NCBI RefSeq assembly: GCF_005239225.2
Contig: NC_133292.1
Coordinates: 4,932,985-4,996,984 of the forward strand
Direction: 5' to 3'
Length of the DNA stretch: 64,000 bases
From: Populus alba
Taxonomy: Eukaryota; Streptophyta; Magnoliopsida; Malpighiales; Salicaceae
The notes under the pieces are model-generated. The model saw nothing but the letters and a program-made list of their open reading frames with translations. It searched no databases and was not told the origin of the DNA. Within the stretch, counting starts at the first letter, position 1. Each line of letters begins with the position of its first letter. Both the position numbers and the translations under genes were made by a program. This document shows positions 21,851 to 33,162 of this stretch, one piece after another.

Positions 21851-23376
21851 TTTTTTTGTAGCATTTTTTCACTGTAGCAATTTTTTTTCTTTTGTTTCTT
21901 TTTTTTTTTGTTACATGTTTTTTTTTCTTCTTTTTTTTTTTACCCAAAATTGACTTCTTTGTCTTTGTTTTTTTTTTTTTTTTAATTTTTATCTTTACTA
22001 ATTTTTGTAAATATTGAGCTGGTTGAAAATTTAACTATGTAGTTTTTTTCTTTAAAACATTGTGGATTGCTATGATATTCTCATACATTTTTTTTCTTTT
22101 ATGATTTATTTATTTTTTTTCAAAATGGTCTTTGTAGATTTTTATTTTTTATATATATTAAGTTGATTGAGAATTTAGCTTTGTAGTTTTTTTTTTAAAT
22201 AATATGGATTGCTACAGTGTCTTCCCTGCATAATTTTTGTTTTGCTACAGTGTTTCCCCATATATTTTTTTTAAAAATTATTTTTATCAAATTTATTTTT
22301 TTAATATTGAGTTGAATGATAATCTAGCTTTAGCTTTCCCCACATGTTTTTTTTTTATTTGTTTTTTTTTTCAAAATTGTCAATTTTTACATATTTTTTT
22401 TCAGAATTATTTTTGTTGATTTTTTTTTTTACTATTGAGCTGGTTGAAAATTTAGTTTTTTTTTTTTATTTCTTTAAAACACTGTAGCTTTCCCCACGTT
22501 TTTTTTCCCGTTTCGTTTCTTTTTTTTACATGTTTTTTTTCATTTATTTTACCCAAAATTGAATTATTTTTTTAAATAGTCTTTGCCGTTTTTTTATATT
22601 GATTTGGTTGAAAACTTAGCTTTATAGCTTTTTTCAAAAAAAACAAAAACACTATGGATTACTACAATATTAGCTTTTTTTTTTCTTTTTAATTTTTTTA
22701 ATGAATTTTTTTTGTTTGATTTAGTTTGTTAATGTTAATTTTTTTTTATTTAGTTATCAGATTTTTCATGATACAGATCTCGGGTTTGATGAGTTGACCT
22801 GATTTGACGAGTTATTTTTTTCATTTAGTTTAGTTTGTTAAAGTTAATTTTCTTTCTATTTAATTATCAGACTTTCATACTTTCATGGCATGTATCCTTG
22901 GTTTGATGAGTTAACCCAGTTAATTCTGGGTAAACCCGTCATTTGTTTTCTATTTAGTTATCAAACTTTTATGACGCAAATCCCAGGTTTTACGGGATAA
23001 CCTGGTTTAAAGGGTTAACCCAATTAATTCATTTTTTTTTCTTCATTAGTTTTTTCCTTCATGTTGATTTTTTTTCTTTATTTTTTTTTAATTAGTCTAT
23101 TTAATTATCACACTTTTATAACACGACCTTATAGCCAGACCCACATCCAATATTATTGAGTCCAGTGTTGCAATCAAGCTCACATAAACTTGGGTCATGC
23201 AAGTCTAATTTTATTATTAATATTATAAATATTACTTTTAGGTCAGGCGTTGCAGCCAAACCTAAGATTTTTTGGTATGGCCTTGCAAAAAAACTTAAAA
23301 TTTTTAAATTTTTATTTTTTTAATATTTTTTTATATAAAAAAATGACCCGCGGCATCGCGCGGGTCATGTGTCTAG
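21790..23376 (+). mobile_element. Helitron-like non-autonomous element (3' end clear, 5' end uncertain)
   Basis: The 3' terminus has a perfect 10-bp stem ATGACCCGCG/CGCGGGTCAT (23343-23352 with 23359-23368), four bases and then CTAG (23373-23376), followed by T. This is the hairpin-CTRR|T arrangement of Helitrons. Upstream is a T-rich region of diverged tandem units with the recurring phrase TTGAGCTGGTTGAAAATTTAG (near 22010, 22160, 22305, 22432, 22600) and CACTGTAG/TACAGTG words. Repeated GATGAGTTAACCC and GGGTAAACCCG words occur nearer the 3' end. The 5' end was not located; 21790 is only the start of the distinctive composition. Confidence 0.55.
21819..21846. repeat. (AT)n microsatellite
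   Basis: About 14 uninterrupted AT units. Confidence 0.95.
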
Positions 23377-23637
23377 TTTCAATGATTTAGTGTATATATG
23401 ATTCCATGCCGTGGCCAAATTAGGCGTGACAAAACATCCTTTTCGCTAATGAGGTCAGATTATTAGGTTTTTTCAAATTTGGAACCTTTCTTGCATCAAA
23501 GTGAGAGTGCTCACAATAATATCTATCCGAGTAATTAATTTTTAGAAAAAAAATTATCTCAGTAAAATAATTTAAATTATTATATAATAACTGAAAATAT
23601 AACTTATGTTCACTCTAACATATGATCTCGAGATCAA

Positions 23638-23935
23638 ATATAAAAAAAATCAATTCAATTTAAAAATTTAATTTATTAAATAAGATTTTAAAATATAATT
23701 ATATAATTCTCTAATATATTTTTTTAAATAAAAAACACTTTAAACTTGAAACCTGTATAAACTTATATTTATTTGTGTTTAATTATTATCAAATAATATA
23801 TAAGTGATGATATTGAAATTCATAATGGTTTAATTAATAAAATTATAATATATATATCAAAAAACTATTTCAATTAATAATTTAAATTATTAAATAAAAT
23901 TTTAAAATATAATTTATATTATTTTATAATATGAT
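23638..23935 (-). mobile_element. Heavily decayed TRIM
   Basis: Two related blocks (about 23638-23715 and 23858-23935) end in AATTCTCTAATA and TATTTTATAATA, matching the inverted TRIM repeat, with the characteristic TTAAATATAATT core. The primer site is no longer readable. Assigned by similarity to the other two copies. Confidence 0.5.
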
Positions 23936-25830
23936 TTTGCAGTTAATCTCACTTTTTTTTTATTTGACCGACGTCTCCCAATAGATTTCTATCCACTCCA
24001 CTTCTTATCTTAAAAAATTCCTTCCCTTCTTATCACTTTGGATTCGCTATCCCTTCCATGTAAGACGATCTTCCAGACAAAGCTTTTAGACATGACGTTA
24101 CTACAACATAATCCAGAACTCTCAGCTCGAATGGAGAAGTGGAGTGATCAGTTGCAGTCATTGTAAGAAGATAATTTACATGTAAAAGTTTTGAAAAATT
24201 AGTTTAAGAACATGGTTAGTGAATTTATTTGAAGTCTTGTGGTTTGTTTTAAACCCATACGAGTTAATTTACTAAACTCAGGCTAAAGCCAGGAGCTAGG
24301 TTTGAGTTAGCAATGAAATAATTTTCTAGCCTGAAAAAAAATTGTTTTTTTATAAGCCCTTGAATCTACCCGTGTGATCAATTACAATTCCACTACTTGA
24401 ACAATTTATTTTTTAAGAAAAAATAACATGGTTTTAAGGAAAAGTTACCAGGTTTATTTCGAAACTATTAAGTCAATAAAATTTATTAACTATTAAAAAT
24501 CACCATCGTTAATTATAATTTTAAATCACAATTCTAGCAAGAAATTCTCTTCCTTTCTATTAGAAATTTAAACAACAAATACATTCACAAAGCTGGTAAG
24601 GGTAAAAAGGTTACCGTTTCCCTTCATTAATTCTACAAAACTCTGAAGCCAAATTATATAATATATACAGCTTAAGTTCAAGAGCTTGATCTTAACAAGA
24701 AGATTGAAACCACGGTAAATGATTACTTGGGCACAAAATTAAATATTCATAGTACTGTGATCTGTGTATATATATGAGCATATATTAATGAGAAATGATC
24801 ATAACTAGATATAGTGGATAGCCCTCGGCAGAATTAGGTTGAGATCTTGGATATTTTTTTATATGCAACAGCCATTTAGAGATGCGATTCATGTCCCCTG
24901 CACTAGCAAGCAGCTTTACAGAAAGCCATGATCAGACCTAAATGTTCGATCTCACACTTCATATGTTATCAGTTTGGTTAAAGTCATTATCAATAGTTCT
25001 ATACACAGGAAATGACCTTTTCAGAAGTCCAGAAAAAATTCTGAAATGAACAAACATGTATAGTAAATGTAATCTCGCATTCTTGCTCTCTTTTTCAATA
25101 TGTTCTTCAGGCAGAACTACATACACTTAATGAAGTTCTATAATCTTCAATAAAATTCGACTTTATATATATATATATATAAAACCAGCTTGACAGGAAT
25201 TCTCATGTTTAATGAGCTCGAACTTGTCTACTGTTCAAACAATAGGAAAAAAGAGAGTACGGATGAGCTCGTCGAGACTCGATTGTTGTCGTTTAAGAGA
25301 AGATAGCCAACAGAAGGAAAACGTCGAGAGTGGCCTCTGTTTCAAATGGGGCACGAAGACTGGACAGGGACATGCAGACACCGATGCCACGCCAATCTCC
25401 TTATCTCCTCATCTACTGATCTTCTCTCTTCCTCTCCCGCCCAATAAAAAGCCTCTGATAGTTCCATCGTTCTCTCTCAGCAATTCTTGGTTCCGTTTTC
25501 ACTCCAAATGACAAAAACACCTTCCCTTTCATCGACAACATGTTTTTTTTTATTTTTTCCAGCTTGTGCTTATCAAGACGTGTAAGAATCATTAGGTACT
25601 TTGAGATTTACAAATTCATCGCCGAGCTGGAAGTCTGCATTCATGCATGGTACATGTATTTGATAAATCAATATTATTAATCTAACAATTTTCTTACAAC
25701 AAATTCCATATAATCGCTGATAAAATGTGGATTTTATAAATTCTAAACAGTTGATTTCTTATATATATATATAAACAACTATCAGGATTTTGTTTGTAAA
25801 TTAAGCATCATTACATATGTCTTTCGAGTT
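23936..25830. other. Intergenic region, no gene recognised
   Basis: AT-rich. A pyrimidine-rich stretch at 25390-25500 (CCAATAAAAAGCCTCTG and CT runs) looks like a promoter or leader fragment, but no downstream gene follows. Confidence 0.4.
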
Positions 25831-25837
25831 TCTGCTC

Positions 25838-26400
25838 TCTTGAAGAAATGGCGAGGCTGTTATACTGATGTAGCAGTTAATAAAAATATCTCAGCGAGGT
25901 GGGTGGGATTTTCGACACGCCAGTGATCGTTGTCACCGACGGTGTCGTTGTAAGGGGGGCCACGGTTGATTCTTCGTTGGCCATGGTTTGATATTCAACA
26001 TACCACTAGCGCTGTTCAAGAGCCATGCCCATTCAAGTCCATACAAAATATAAATTACAATTTCTCTCTTGCGAGGGCCATCGAATTTTTGTGCCAAGGT
26101 TTTCATGTCTATTGATGTTCTTGACATTGATTGATGCCCACTCCCTTAGTTGCTCTGTATATATACATGATACTGCTATTATATATATGAACAAAAAAGA
26201 TAAAGTTTTTGTCGCTTGAATTCATCCATTTTTGTTTTACCCGGGGAACTTTGTTTTTTGTTTCTTTCACTCCAAGTCATTGCCTGTATCATAACGTTAA
26301 TTAGATATATAATGAACGGCTGCTATATTTTTAGAGACTAAATTAATTAAATAGTTAATCATCCTGCTAAAGCTACGAGACATCGAATGTAAAATATAAA
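25838..26400 (-). repeat. Duplicated segment, copy 1 (possible 5' end of a dead gene)
   Basis: Similar over most of its length to 28190-28980. On the minus strand a TATA-like TATATATACAGAGCAAC (near 26155) is followed by about 150 bp of leader and then CCATGGCC. From that ATG (25984) a short frame begins MANEES and stops after about 35 codons. The product is not recognised. Reading it as a truncated gene start is inference. Confidence 0.45.
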
Positions 26401-27236
26401 ATATTATCTACAAACATGCATAGCGGGGCGAGAAAATAATCTTCAACTTTTCAATAAAAGATCTATGAATGAAAATCTTTTGTTTTTATTAAATAAAAGA
26501 TCGTATTATAAGTTTTCATTAATTTAAAATGTATATTACGTGTTAGTTTTTAAATATAAAACAAGTAAATTGTCTCTCTGGTATCATATCGATCCATTTT
26601 AAAGTTTCTTAAGTTGTCTCAAACTTTTATCCTGATATAGAGGTTGAATTATACTTCATTCATACTCTAATTATTTTTTCGAATTGAATTCTTTCTAAAT
26701 GAGATTATTAAATCGTGTGTAATATAATTAGCAGTAAATCGTTTCTCTCTTAAAAATAGAGTATAACTGATAATTTTAAATAGACATGCATCGAATGTAT
26801 ATAAAATAACTTGTATGCATATTTTTATTAAAAAAAATCTAATGATTTTTTTTTATTTATAGTTAGTGATGTTAATTTTCTCATTCAAATTCAGTTGATA
26901 AACAAAATATGCAAATAGTTAATAATGGATATAAAATAAATTTATTATAGATAAAAATAATTTAAATTATAAACAAGTTTATAAAATATAGGAAAATATA
27001 ATTAAATTAATTTGCATAACACGGGTTTATATATACATTATGATACAAACATTGATATAGATATAATTAATTAGATCAAACTATGATTAGTCATTAAGCA
27101 GAGAATAAGCCCGCATGCTCTGCGGGTCCACTTAACTCCTATTAATTTGAATTGAAACTAAGAATTGACTGATTTGGTCTAATTAGACACAGTCTTCGAG
27201 GTTAGCTCATTTACTCTGAAAAGCATATGAAAAGAG
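26400..27236. other. AT-rich intergenic DNA, nothing recognised
   Basis: No gene, clear repeat or structural element seen. Confidence 0.4.
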
Positions 27237-27245
27237 AATATTTTT

Positions 27246-27439
27246 AACTATCTAGGTGGTGGCCAGTGGTAAGAGCTTGAGATTAAGAAGTTTGCTTTTT
27301 CTGTGATCTCAGGTTCGAATTCTAGGTTGCTCATATGATTGCCACTAGAGACTTACATGGTCGTTAACTTCAGGGCCCGTGGGATTAGTCGAGGCACGTG
27401 CAAGCTGGCCCCCACGTTAAAACTAAAAAAAAAAAGGAT
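27246..27439 (+). mobile_element. tRNA-derived SINE, plus strand
   Basis: Flanked by AATATTTTT repeats (27237-27245 and 27440-27448). Contains an A-box-like CCAGTGGTAAGAG, a B-box GGTTCGAATTC, the family body word GTGGGATTAGTCGAGG (shared with the SINE at 13275-13477) and a short A-rich tail. It is not a functional tRNA gene: the 5' half does not fold into an acceptor stem with the 3' half. Confidence 0.8.
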
Positions 27440-27448
27440 AATATTTTT

Positions 27449-28189
27449 TAGTTTTTTCTTTAGTTATTTTTTCAAAGGCGAAAACATATTTGTTAAATTA
27501 TGCATGATTACAAAAAATAAAATTAACCTATGCATTGTATGATAATAGATTATTAATTATCTTATATTTTTTAATGAGCTTTTTTTTATATATAAAAAAA
27601 AATACTCGCACGTAATTTTTTTTTAGAATTAACCAAATAATTTTTAGGCTATTCACCTTACATTTTTTGCTCAAGTCTCTGTATGATCTAGAAACTAGCT
27701 AACAAGAGATCGAAAATTATGTAATTCAAACGTTTTTTTTTTTAATATTTTAAGAGCAAAAGATATTTCTTAACCATATAGGTAAATAATTAACTGGAGT
27801 GGATAATCACGAAAATCCCCTTTAAAAAAATCTTTTATATATATAAAAAAAACTCATCACAATATTCTCAGGGTTTCGATTTTTTTTAGTATGAAAAAAC
27901 TTTTTATTTTAGGATTTTTAGATTAAAAAAAAATATATTAAAGGGCCGGGTTTTGTGATAAAAACAATCAAGAATATCCATCATAAGCAAGGATGATAAT
28001 TATAATGGAGGGACTTTAATTTTCTTTCACGAAAACGGGTAAAAACCCATGATCTATTCGGTTATGGAAGTGGAGGGGTTTTCCGACCCGATGGAATTCC
28101 ATATCATCTAGTGTTCGGTGTCGTGAGGATGAGCAGAAAAGGCTTTTTGATTTCTGTAAGGCGAGTATAGAGCAGGAAAAAGGGTTTTA
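27449..28189. other. AT-rich intergenic DNA, nothing recognised
   Basis: No gene or repeat structure that can be supported. Confidence 0.4.
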
Positions 28190-28980
28190 GTAATATAGCG
28201 ATCAAATAAAAGTATTATTGAGGTGGGCGTTTCGACATTCAAAGTAATCGGTGCCACCGTGTCGTTGTAAGGTGGCCACACGCCACAGATGGTGGTTCCT
28301 TGGCCATGGTTTGATATCCCACACACCACTAGTACTGTTCAAGAGCCATGGCCATTCAAGTCCATACAAAATATAAATTACATATTCTCACTTGCGAGCA
28401 TAGCCGCTTAATATGAATGGTGATTTTTTTATAAAATTATAAGTGAGATTTTTAAAAAATTTAAAACATATTTTATTATTTTTATATGTCTGGTAAGGGA
28501 GGGCTGGTCTTGGACAATTTTTTATTTTGCGCGTGAGAATAATTTTTGTTTTTCATAAATATAAATGATAAATATTTTTTTTAAAATTTTTTTTTATTAG
28601 ATATTATTATTCAAGTGGTTGTTAATTTAAGTATGCTCTGCTTTTGCGAGCCAACGAATTTTTGTGACAAAGTTTTGCTTTCTATTGATGTTCTTGTCTC
28701 TTGACATCGATTGATACCCAGTAGTCCACTACCTTAGTTGCTCTGTATATATACATGATACTGCTATTACATATGAACAAAAAAGACAAAAGTTTTGTCG
28801 CTTGGGTTTCATGCATTGGAATTCGATCCATTTTGTTTTGCCCGGGGAAACTTGTTTTTTGTTTCTTTCATTGACGTTATATATATATATATATATGAAT
28901 GGCTGCTTTATTTTTAGAAATTAAATTAAATTAAATAATTAATCTTGCTAAAGCTATGTGACATCAAATGTAACATGTAA
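28190..28980 (-). repeat. Duplicated segment, copy 2, carrying an insertion
   Basis: Matches 25838-26400 in the same order (CCATGGTTTGATAT, CATTCAAGTCCATAC, CTCTGTATATATACATGAT, GCCCGGGGAA) but is interrupted at 28400-28643. The minus-strand ATG equivalent (28304-28302, CCATGGCC) opens a frame beginning MAKEPPS that differs by frameshifts from copy 1. This supports decay of both copies. Confidence 0.5.
28400..28643. mobile_element. 244-bp insertion with 8-bp target duplication (hAT-like MITE)
   Basis: TTGCGAGC stands on both sides (28392-28399 and 28644-28651), while the sister segment at about 26065 has a single TTGCGAGG. Eight-base duplications are typical of hAT transposons. The ends ATAGCCGCTTAA and TTAAGTATGCTCTG are only weakly inverted, so family assignment is tentative. 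Confidence 0.6.
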
Positions 28981-29061
28981 ATTTTCTTCTAATATGTACA
29001 TCTGTCGAATAGATTTATTGTAAATTATTTTTATTTCTATCAAATAAAAGATCATAGTATA

Positions 29062-29640
29062 TGTGATAACCCAATTTCGGATTTTCCAAAATTTTCTCAC
29101 ATGTTATTTTATTTTTATTTTTATTAAGATGAATCCAAAAAATTAAAAAAAGTTACAAATTCAAAAAAATATTTTTCTTGGGTCAACCGCCTTTTATCCA
29201 TTAAAATCGAGTTCACCGAGTTAATACGGATCAAATCATGTTGACCGGGATAAAAAATGAGTTCCGGCCCATTTTAGGTCAAAACTATCATTTTCGATTA
29301 CAACAAATCTCACCAAGTTAATATGGGTAAAACCATGTTAACCGAGGTAAGAAATTAGTTTCAAACTGTTTAGGGTTAAAATTGTTAATTTTTTTTATTA
29401 AAATCGGCTCCATTAGGTTAATATGAATCAAACCATGTTGACTGAGATAAAAAATAAGTTTTGGGTCGTTTTGGGTTCAAACCATTATTTTCATTCAAAA
29501 CCGGATTAACTGAGTTGATACTAGTTGAAAAATATTGGTATTTGAAATGAATTTTTTTGTAATTAAAATTGATTTTTAATGATTGAAACAAGCTTTTTTT
29601 TATATTGATTTGAGTTTAAAATTTTACTTGAATATATATT
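29062..29640. repeat. 98-bp tandem repeat, about 3.5 units
   Basis: Related units start near 29203, 29301, 29399 and 29497. Each holds AAAATCGAGTTCACCGAGTT-like and CATGTTGACCGGGATAAAAA-like words and a TTTTGGGTCAAAAC-like end. The stretch begins TGATAACCCAATTTCGG (29062), which looks like an LTR start, so the array may lie inside an old LTR. No reading frame. Confidence 0.6.
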
Positions 29641-29687
29641 TATTATTATATATAATAAAACAAAAATTAATAATACCGAAGATTTTT

Positions 29688-30125
29688 TTTTTTAACGGAG
29701 TAGTTGATGCAGGTGAAGATTTTCATCAAGATGATCTATGTCTCTTGTAGTGTCTCATAGATATAAATGTTGCGTCTCTTCACCACCAGCTATGAATAGG
29801 AAATAAGGACAAGGAATACGTAATATGGACAGTTAAGAAGTGCATTTTTTTTTTTTTGTTTTTCTGCACCCTAGTAGGATATTGACTTTAAAAAACAATT
29901 AAAAAACACATTTCACCCGTTAGTTTGTAATAGTAATTAGATTTAAACTCTTGATTGTTTTGAATATAATAAGGCTTACCATATTAAATTAAAACTCAAA
30001 TCCATTACATCCCTTAAGAAATTTGTCATTTGATCTTATCTTGACATGTTACTCGATGTACCAAGAATTTAGTGCATTTTATTATATTGAAGCAAATATA
30101 TATCAGGACTATCATATCAATTTTT
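29688..30125. repeat. Direct repeat, copy 1
   Basis: Diverged but colinear with 30585-31060: shared words include AGATATAAATRTYRYGTCT, TAGTARGATATTG, TAAATCCATYAYA and GAAGCAAATAT. The two are about 900 bp apart and may be terminal repeats of a decayed element; no primer site found. Confidence 0.45.
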
Positions 30126-30584
30126 ATATATTAGAGCTACGACTTACTTATTGGTATTTAAGATGAAAGCGGTAATACTTTTGAAAGTAGAAATCTCATC
30201 TCTATAAGTGCAGGTAGAATCTAAACTAAAAAAAGCTGAATAGACTAAAATGAAATAGAGCTGCTTAACATGATAATTAATAAGAGATTAGTTGCAATTT
30301 GCTATCACTAGTTATATCAAAGAAGAATGACCAAAGTATATGACCGAAATATCTGACCGAGAATTAAAAAAAAAAAGATCTTGTACTAGGAAAAATCTTA
30401 CAGTTACTAAGTGAAAACCGAAGCTAGTGGGCACCAAACTATAGGAGCTCGTATGTAGTGAAGAAGACATTATCTAGAGGGGCTATATTATTGATAAGGA
30501 TAGATAGAGATGATTTACATAGACCTACAAGCTCTAATTTTTTTAAAAAGTATTATGTATGATGTGTTCATCCAATTTTTTTTC

Positions 30585-31060
30585 TTTCAACAAGTAGTTG
30601 GTAAATGTGAAAATTTTGTTTGAGATGTTCTATGTCTTGTCTCCTAGATATAAATATCATGTCTTTTAACTACTAGTTATAAAAGACAATGCAAAGTTGG
30701 CATAATAAAAAGGAAGATGAATGTAATACAACTCTTAAGAAATGAAAGATACTATTCATGTTTTTTTAGTTTTTCTTCACCTTAGTAAGATATTGAAATA
30801 AAAAATAATTAAATAAATATCAAAAATATAACAATCAGTTGATGTTGTAAAAACTAGATCTGAACCCTTGACTGAATCTAATCTAACAAAGCTTACCACA
30901 CTAAATTAAACCTAAATCCATCATAACCCTTAAGAAATATATCTCTTGATCTTGTTTTTCCACGTCAATTGGTATACTAAGCATCCAACGTATCTTATCA
31001 CATTCGAAGCAAATATCTATATCAATTAGGACCGTTAGATCAATTTTTGAAAACAAAATG
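30585..31060. repeat. Direct repeat, copy 2
   Basis: Partner of 29688-30125; see that entry. It is followed by GTCAAACCCAAAGTACTTGGG-like words at 31090-31230 that repeat two to three times. Confidence 0.45.
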
Positions 31061-31695
31061 GGGTCTGACAAATATGTTGAATTTAAAGGACCTTGGCTCG
31101 GCGTTTAACCAAACCTAAGGTAGCTTGGGTCTTGTAAATATGTCAAACCCAAAGTACTTGGGTTCAATAATTAGTCAAGCTCAAGGTATTGTAGGTCTGG
31201 TAAACATGCCAGAACTAGAGTATTTAAATTCAACCATTATCAAGTTCTAAGATTATATACATGATTTTAAATGATCTATTAAATTAAAAGTATTGTAGGC
31301 ATGATAAACTCATATGCCTCTCCATCTGAACAATTATGCGAGTCATTCGTATTCAATGTAATGATTTTTCTATATTTATAGGTGTACACAATATCTTTTA
31401 AAGGACCTACCATGCTTACTATTTCATTAATAATATGTAAATGATATATTTGTTCATTATTAATGTCACAAAAATAGAGGACTTTTTTAGTTTTTTTATT
31501 CACTAAAAAAGATAAGGTTTAGGGGGTACAAATTACCGCCCGAACCATTTCAGGTAAGAGTTTGACATTTTTTATCTCTTAAAATAAACTTATATAAATT
31601 TCATATCATTAACCATTTTAAAATTTAAGAACAAACATATTTATTCCTTGAAGTTTAGTCTATTTTAAGTTATTTATTGCTTATATTATATATAT

Positions 31696-31898
31696 ATTAA
31701 GATAATATAATTTTTTTTCTTTTTAGAGTCTTAGACTAAGAAATTCTAGGCCAATAGTAAAAGTTCAAGTGCTTGCATAAACATTCTCAATATTTTAAGT
31801 TCTATTAAGACTGTTTATGCAATCACTTGAACTTTTACTATTGACCTAGAATTCTTATTCCAAGACTCTAAAAAGAAAAAAATGTATTATTTTAATAT
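31696..31898. repeat. Long hairpin (near-perfect inverted repeat)
   Basis: Arms 31719-31783 and 31812-31875 pair over about 65 nt with only a few mismatches and one bulge, around a 28-nt loop. Pairing extends outward by about 20 nt through AT-rich flanks. Either a small MITE or a hairpin small-RNA precursor. I do not recognise a known microRNA in it. Confidence 0.7.
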
Positions 31899-32925
31899 AT
31901 TAATTAATTATTATCTCAAATATTAAATAATTTATTATTTTATATATATTTGGATTCTGGAATATCATCTTAAACATAACTATTTGTTGTAATTGTGTAT
32001 GAGTTTATCGTAACATGTAATTTTTTTTTTTCCAGTATCTTAACAACCAATTAAAGCATAAAAAAATGCACGGATAATATATGGTTGAAAAGAAAAGGTC
32101 AAGGTCCCGTATGTTAGGTTACATTTGTAAATATTCCATATCTAATGCTTTGTTTGTTTCAACTAAAAATCAAGTTTGGCAATTTTAAAAATTGATTAAT
32201 AAAAAATATTTTTATAGAAAAATAAACTTATAATTCTCAAGAGATGAACATTTGTGACAAGACAAACCATATGTTTAAGCATTTGTTTGGTGTTTGCGGT
32301 TAAATTGTTATTTGATTATTTTTTAATTTTTTTTATATTATTTACTTGTTTTGATATGCTGATGTTAAAAATTAAATTTAAAAAATAAAAAAATATTATT
32401 TTAATATATTTTCAAATAAAAAAATACTTTAAAATGCAATATCTAATACACTTATAAACAAATACTAAATCATGAACTCAATCTCTAACTTATTCTTGTT
32501 TTTTTTTTTTTTCATTTTAACACTATTTTACATATATACAGATAATCATAAAAATCATTTTCAAGTAGTTTCATTAACCTAAACAAACAATAAAAATAAT
32601 ATATATTATATATATATATATATTTAAAATAGTATTTTGAAAAACAAGTTATTTTCCATAAAAAAAAAATGAAGCCTTTGCTTTTTTCTTTTTCGTCAAT
32701 GGACATATAGCTTTAATTTTGAAAGGAGATAATATATCAATTTAAATATAATTAGTAGTATTCATAATCTTAGAAAAATTCAATAAATTTCAATTTTAAT
32801 TTTCCATTCCGGCCATGTCGAGACAGATACCATAAAAAACATTAAGGACATAAAAAAATTATTTCCTACATGAAATTAGGAGGCACATTTGATTCTCATT
32901 ATTACCATGATTTAGGGTAAACTTT
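31899..32925. repeat. AT-rich upstream region with a MITE
   Basis: A MITE of the common family lies at about 32280-32460 (GCATTTGTTTGGTGTTTGCGG to ACACTTATAAACAAATAC). Other than this and an (AT)n run near 32600-32620, nothing is recognised. Confidence 0.5.
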
Positions 32926-32926
32926 T

Positions 32927-33022
32927 AGCCCATTTTAATGGGCTACCATAATTAGGGTTTTCTTTTTCACCAAATCTAGACAAGCCCAAAACTCACCCAA
33001 ACTATATGTAAATAGTAGCCCA
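32927..33022 (+). promoter_or_regulatory. Promoter of anthranilate synthase: site II and telo-box motifs
   Basis: A perfect inverted repeat AGCCCATTTTAATGGGCT (32927-32944) is followed by telo-box-type TTAGGGTTTT (32952-32961) and two further AGCCCA motifs (32983-32988, 33017-33022). A TATA-like CTATATGTAAATA lies at 33002-33014. Site II (TGGGCY) with telo-box is known from plant promoters of growth-related genes. The start codon follows at 33163 or 33220. Confidence 0.6.
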
Positions 33023-33162
33023 AAATTAAGGAAGTTTGTTTTAGCCTTTCTTTCACGAGGAACGCTCACATGTGTTAATTCAAAACTTGCTAGCGAAATC
33101 AAATATAGAAGAAGGGCGCAGTCGCATTAACACGCACAGTACTTTGAGCTCTCTCTGCCGCA

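Noticed and set aside
25212..25511. Small plus-strand protein of 99 codons
   Set aside because: No conserved features. The 3' half is a CT-rich tract that resembles untranslated leader sequence.
27255..27330. tRNA gene
   Set aside because: A- and B-box-like words are present, but the stems do not fold and the stretch continues into a SINE body with target duplications.
17390..29640. CRISPR-like spaced repeats
   Set aside because: The repeats at 17.4-17.9 and 29.1-29.6 kb are diverged tandem units without unique spacers, in a plant nuclear genome.
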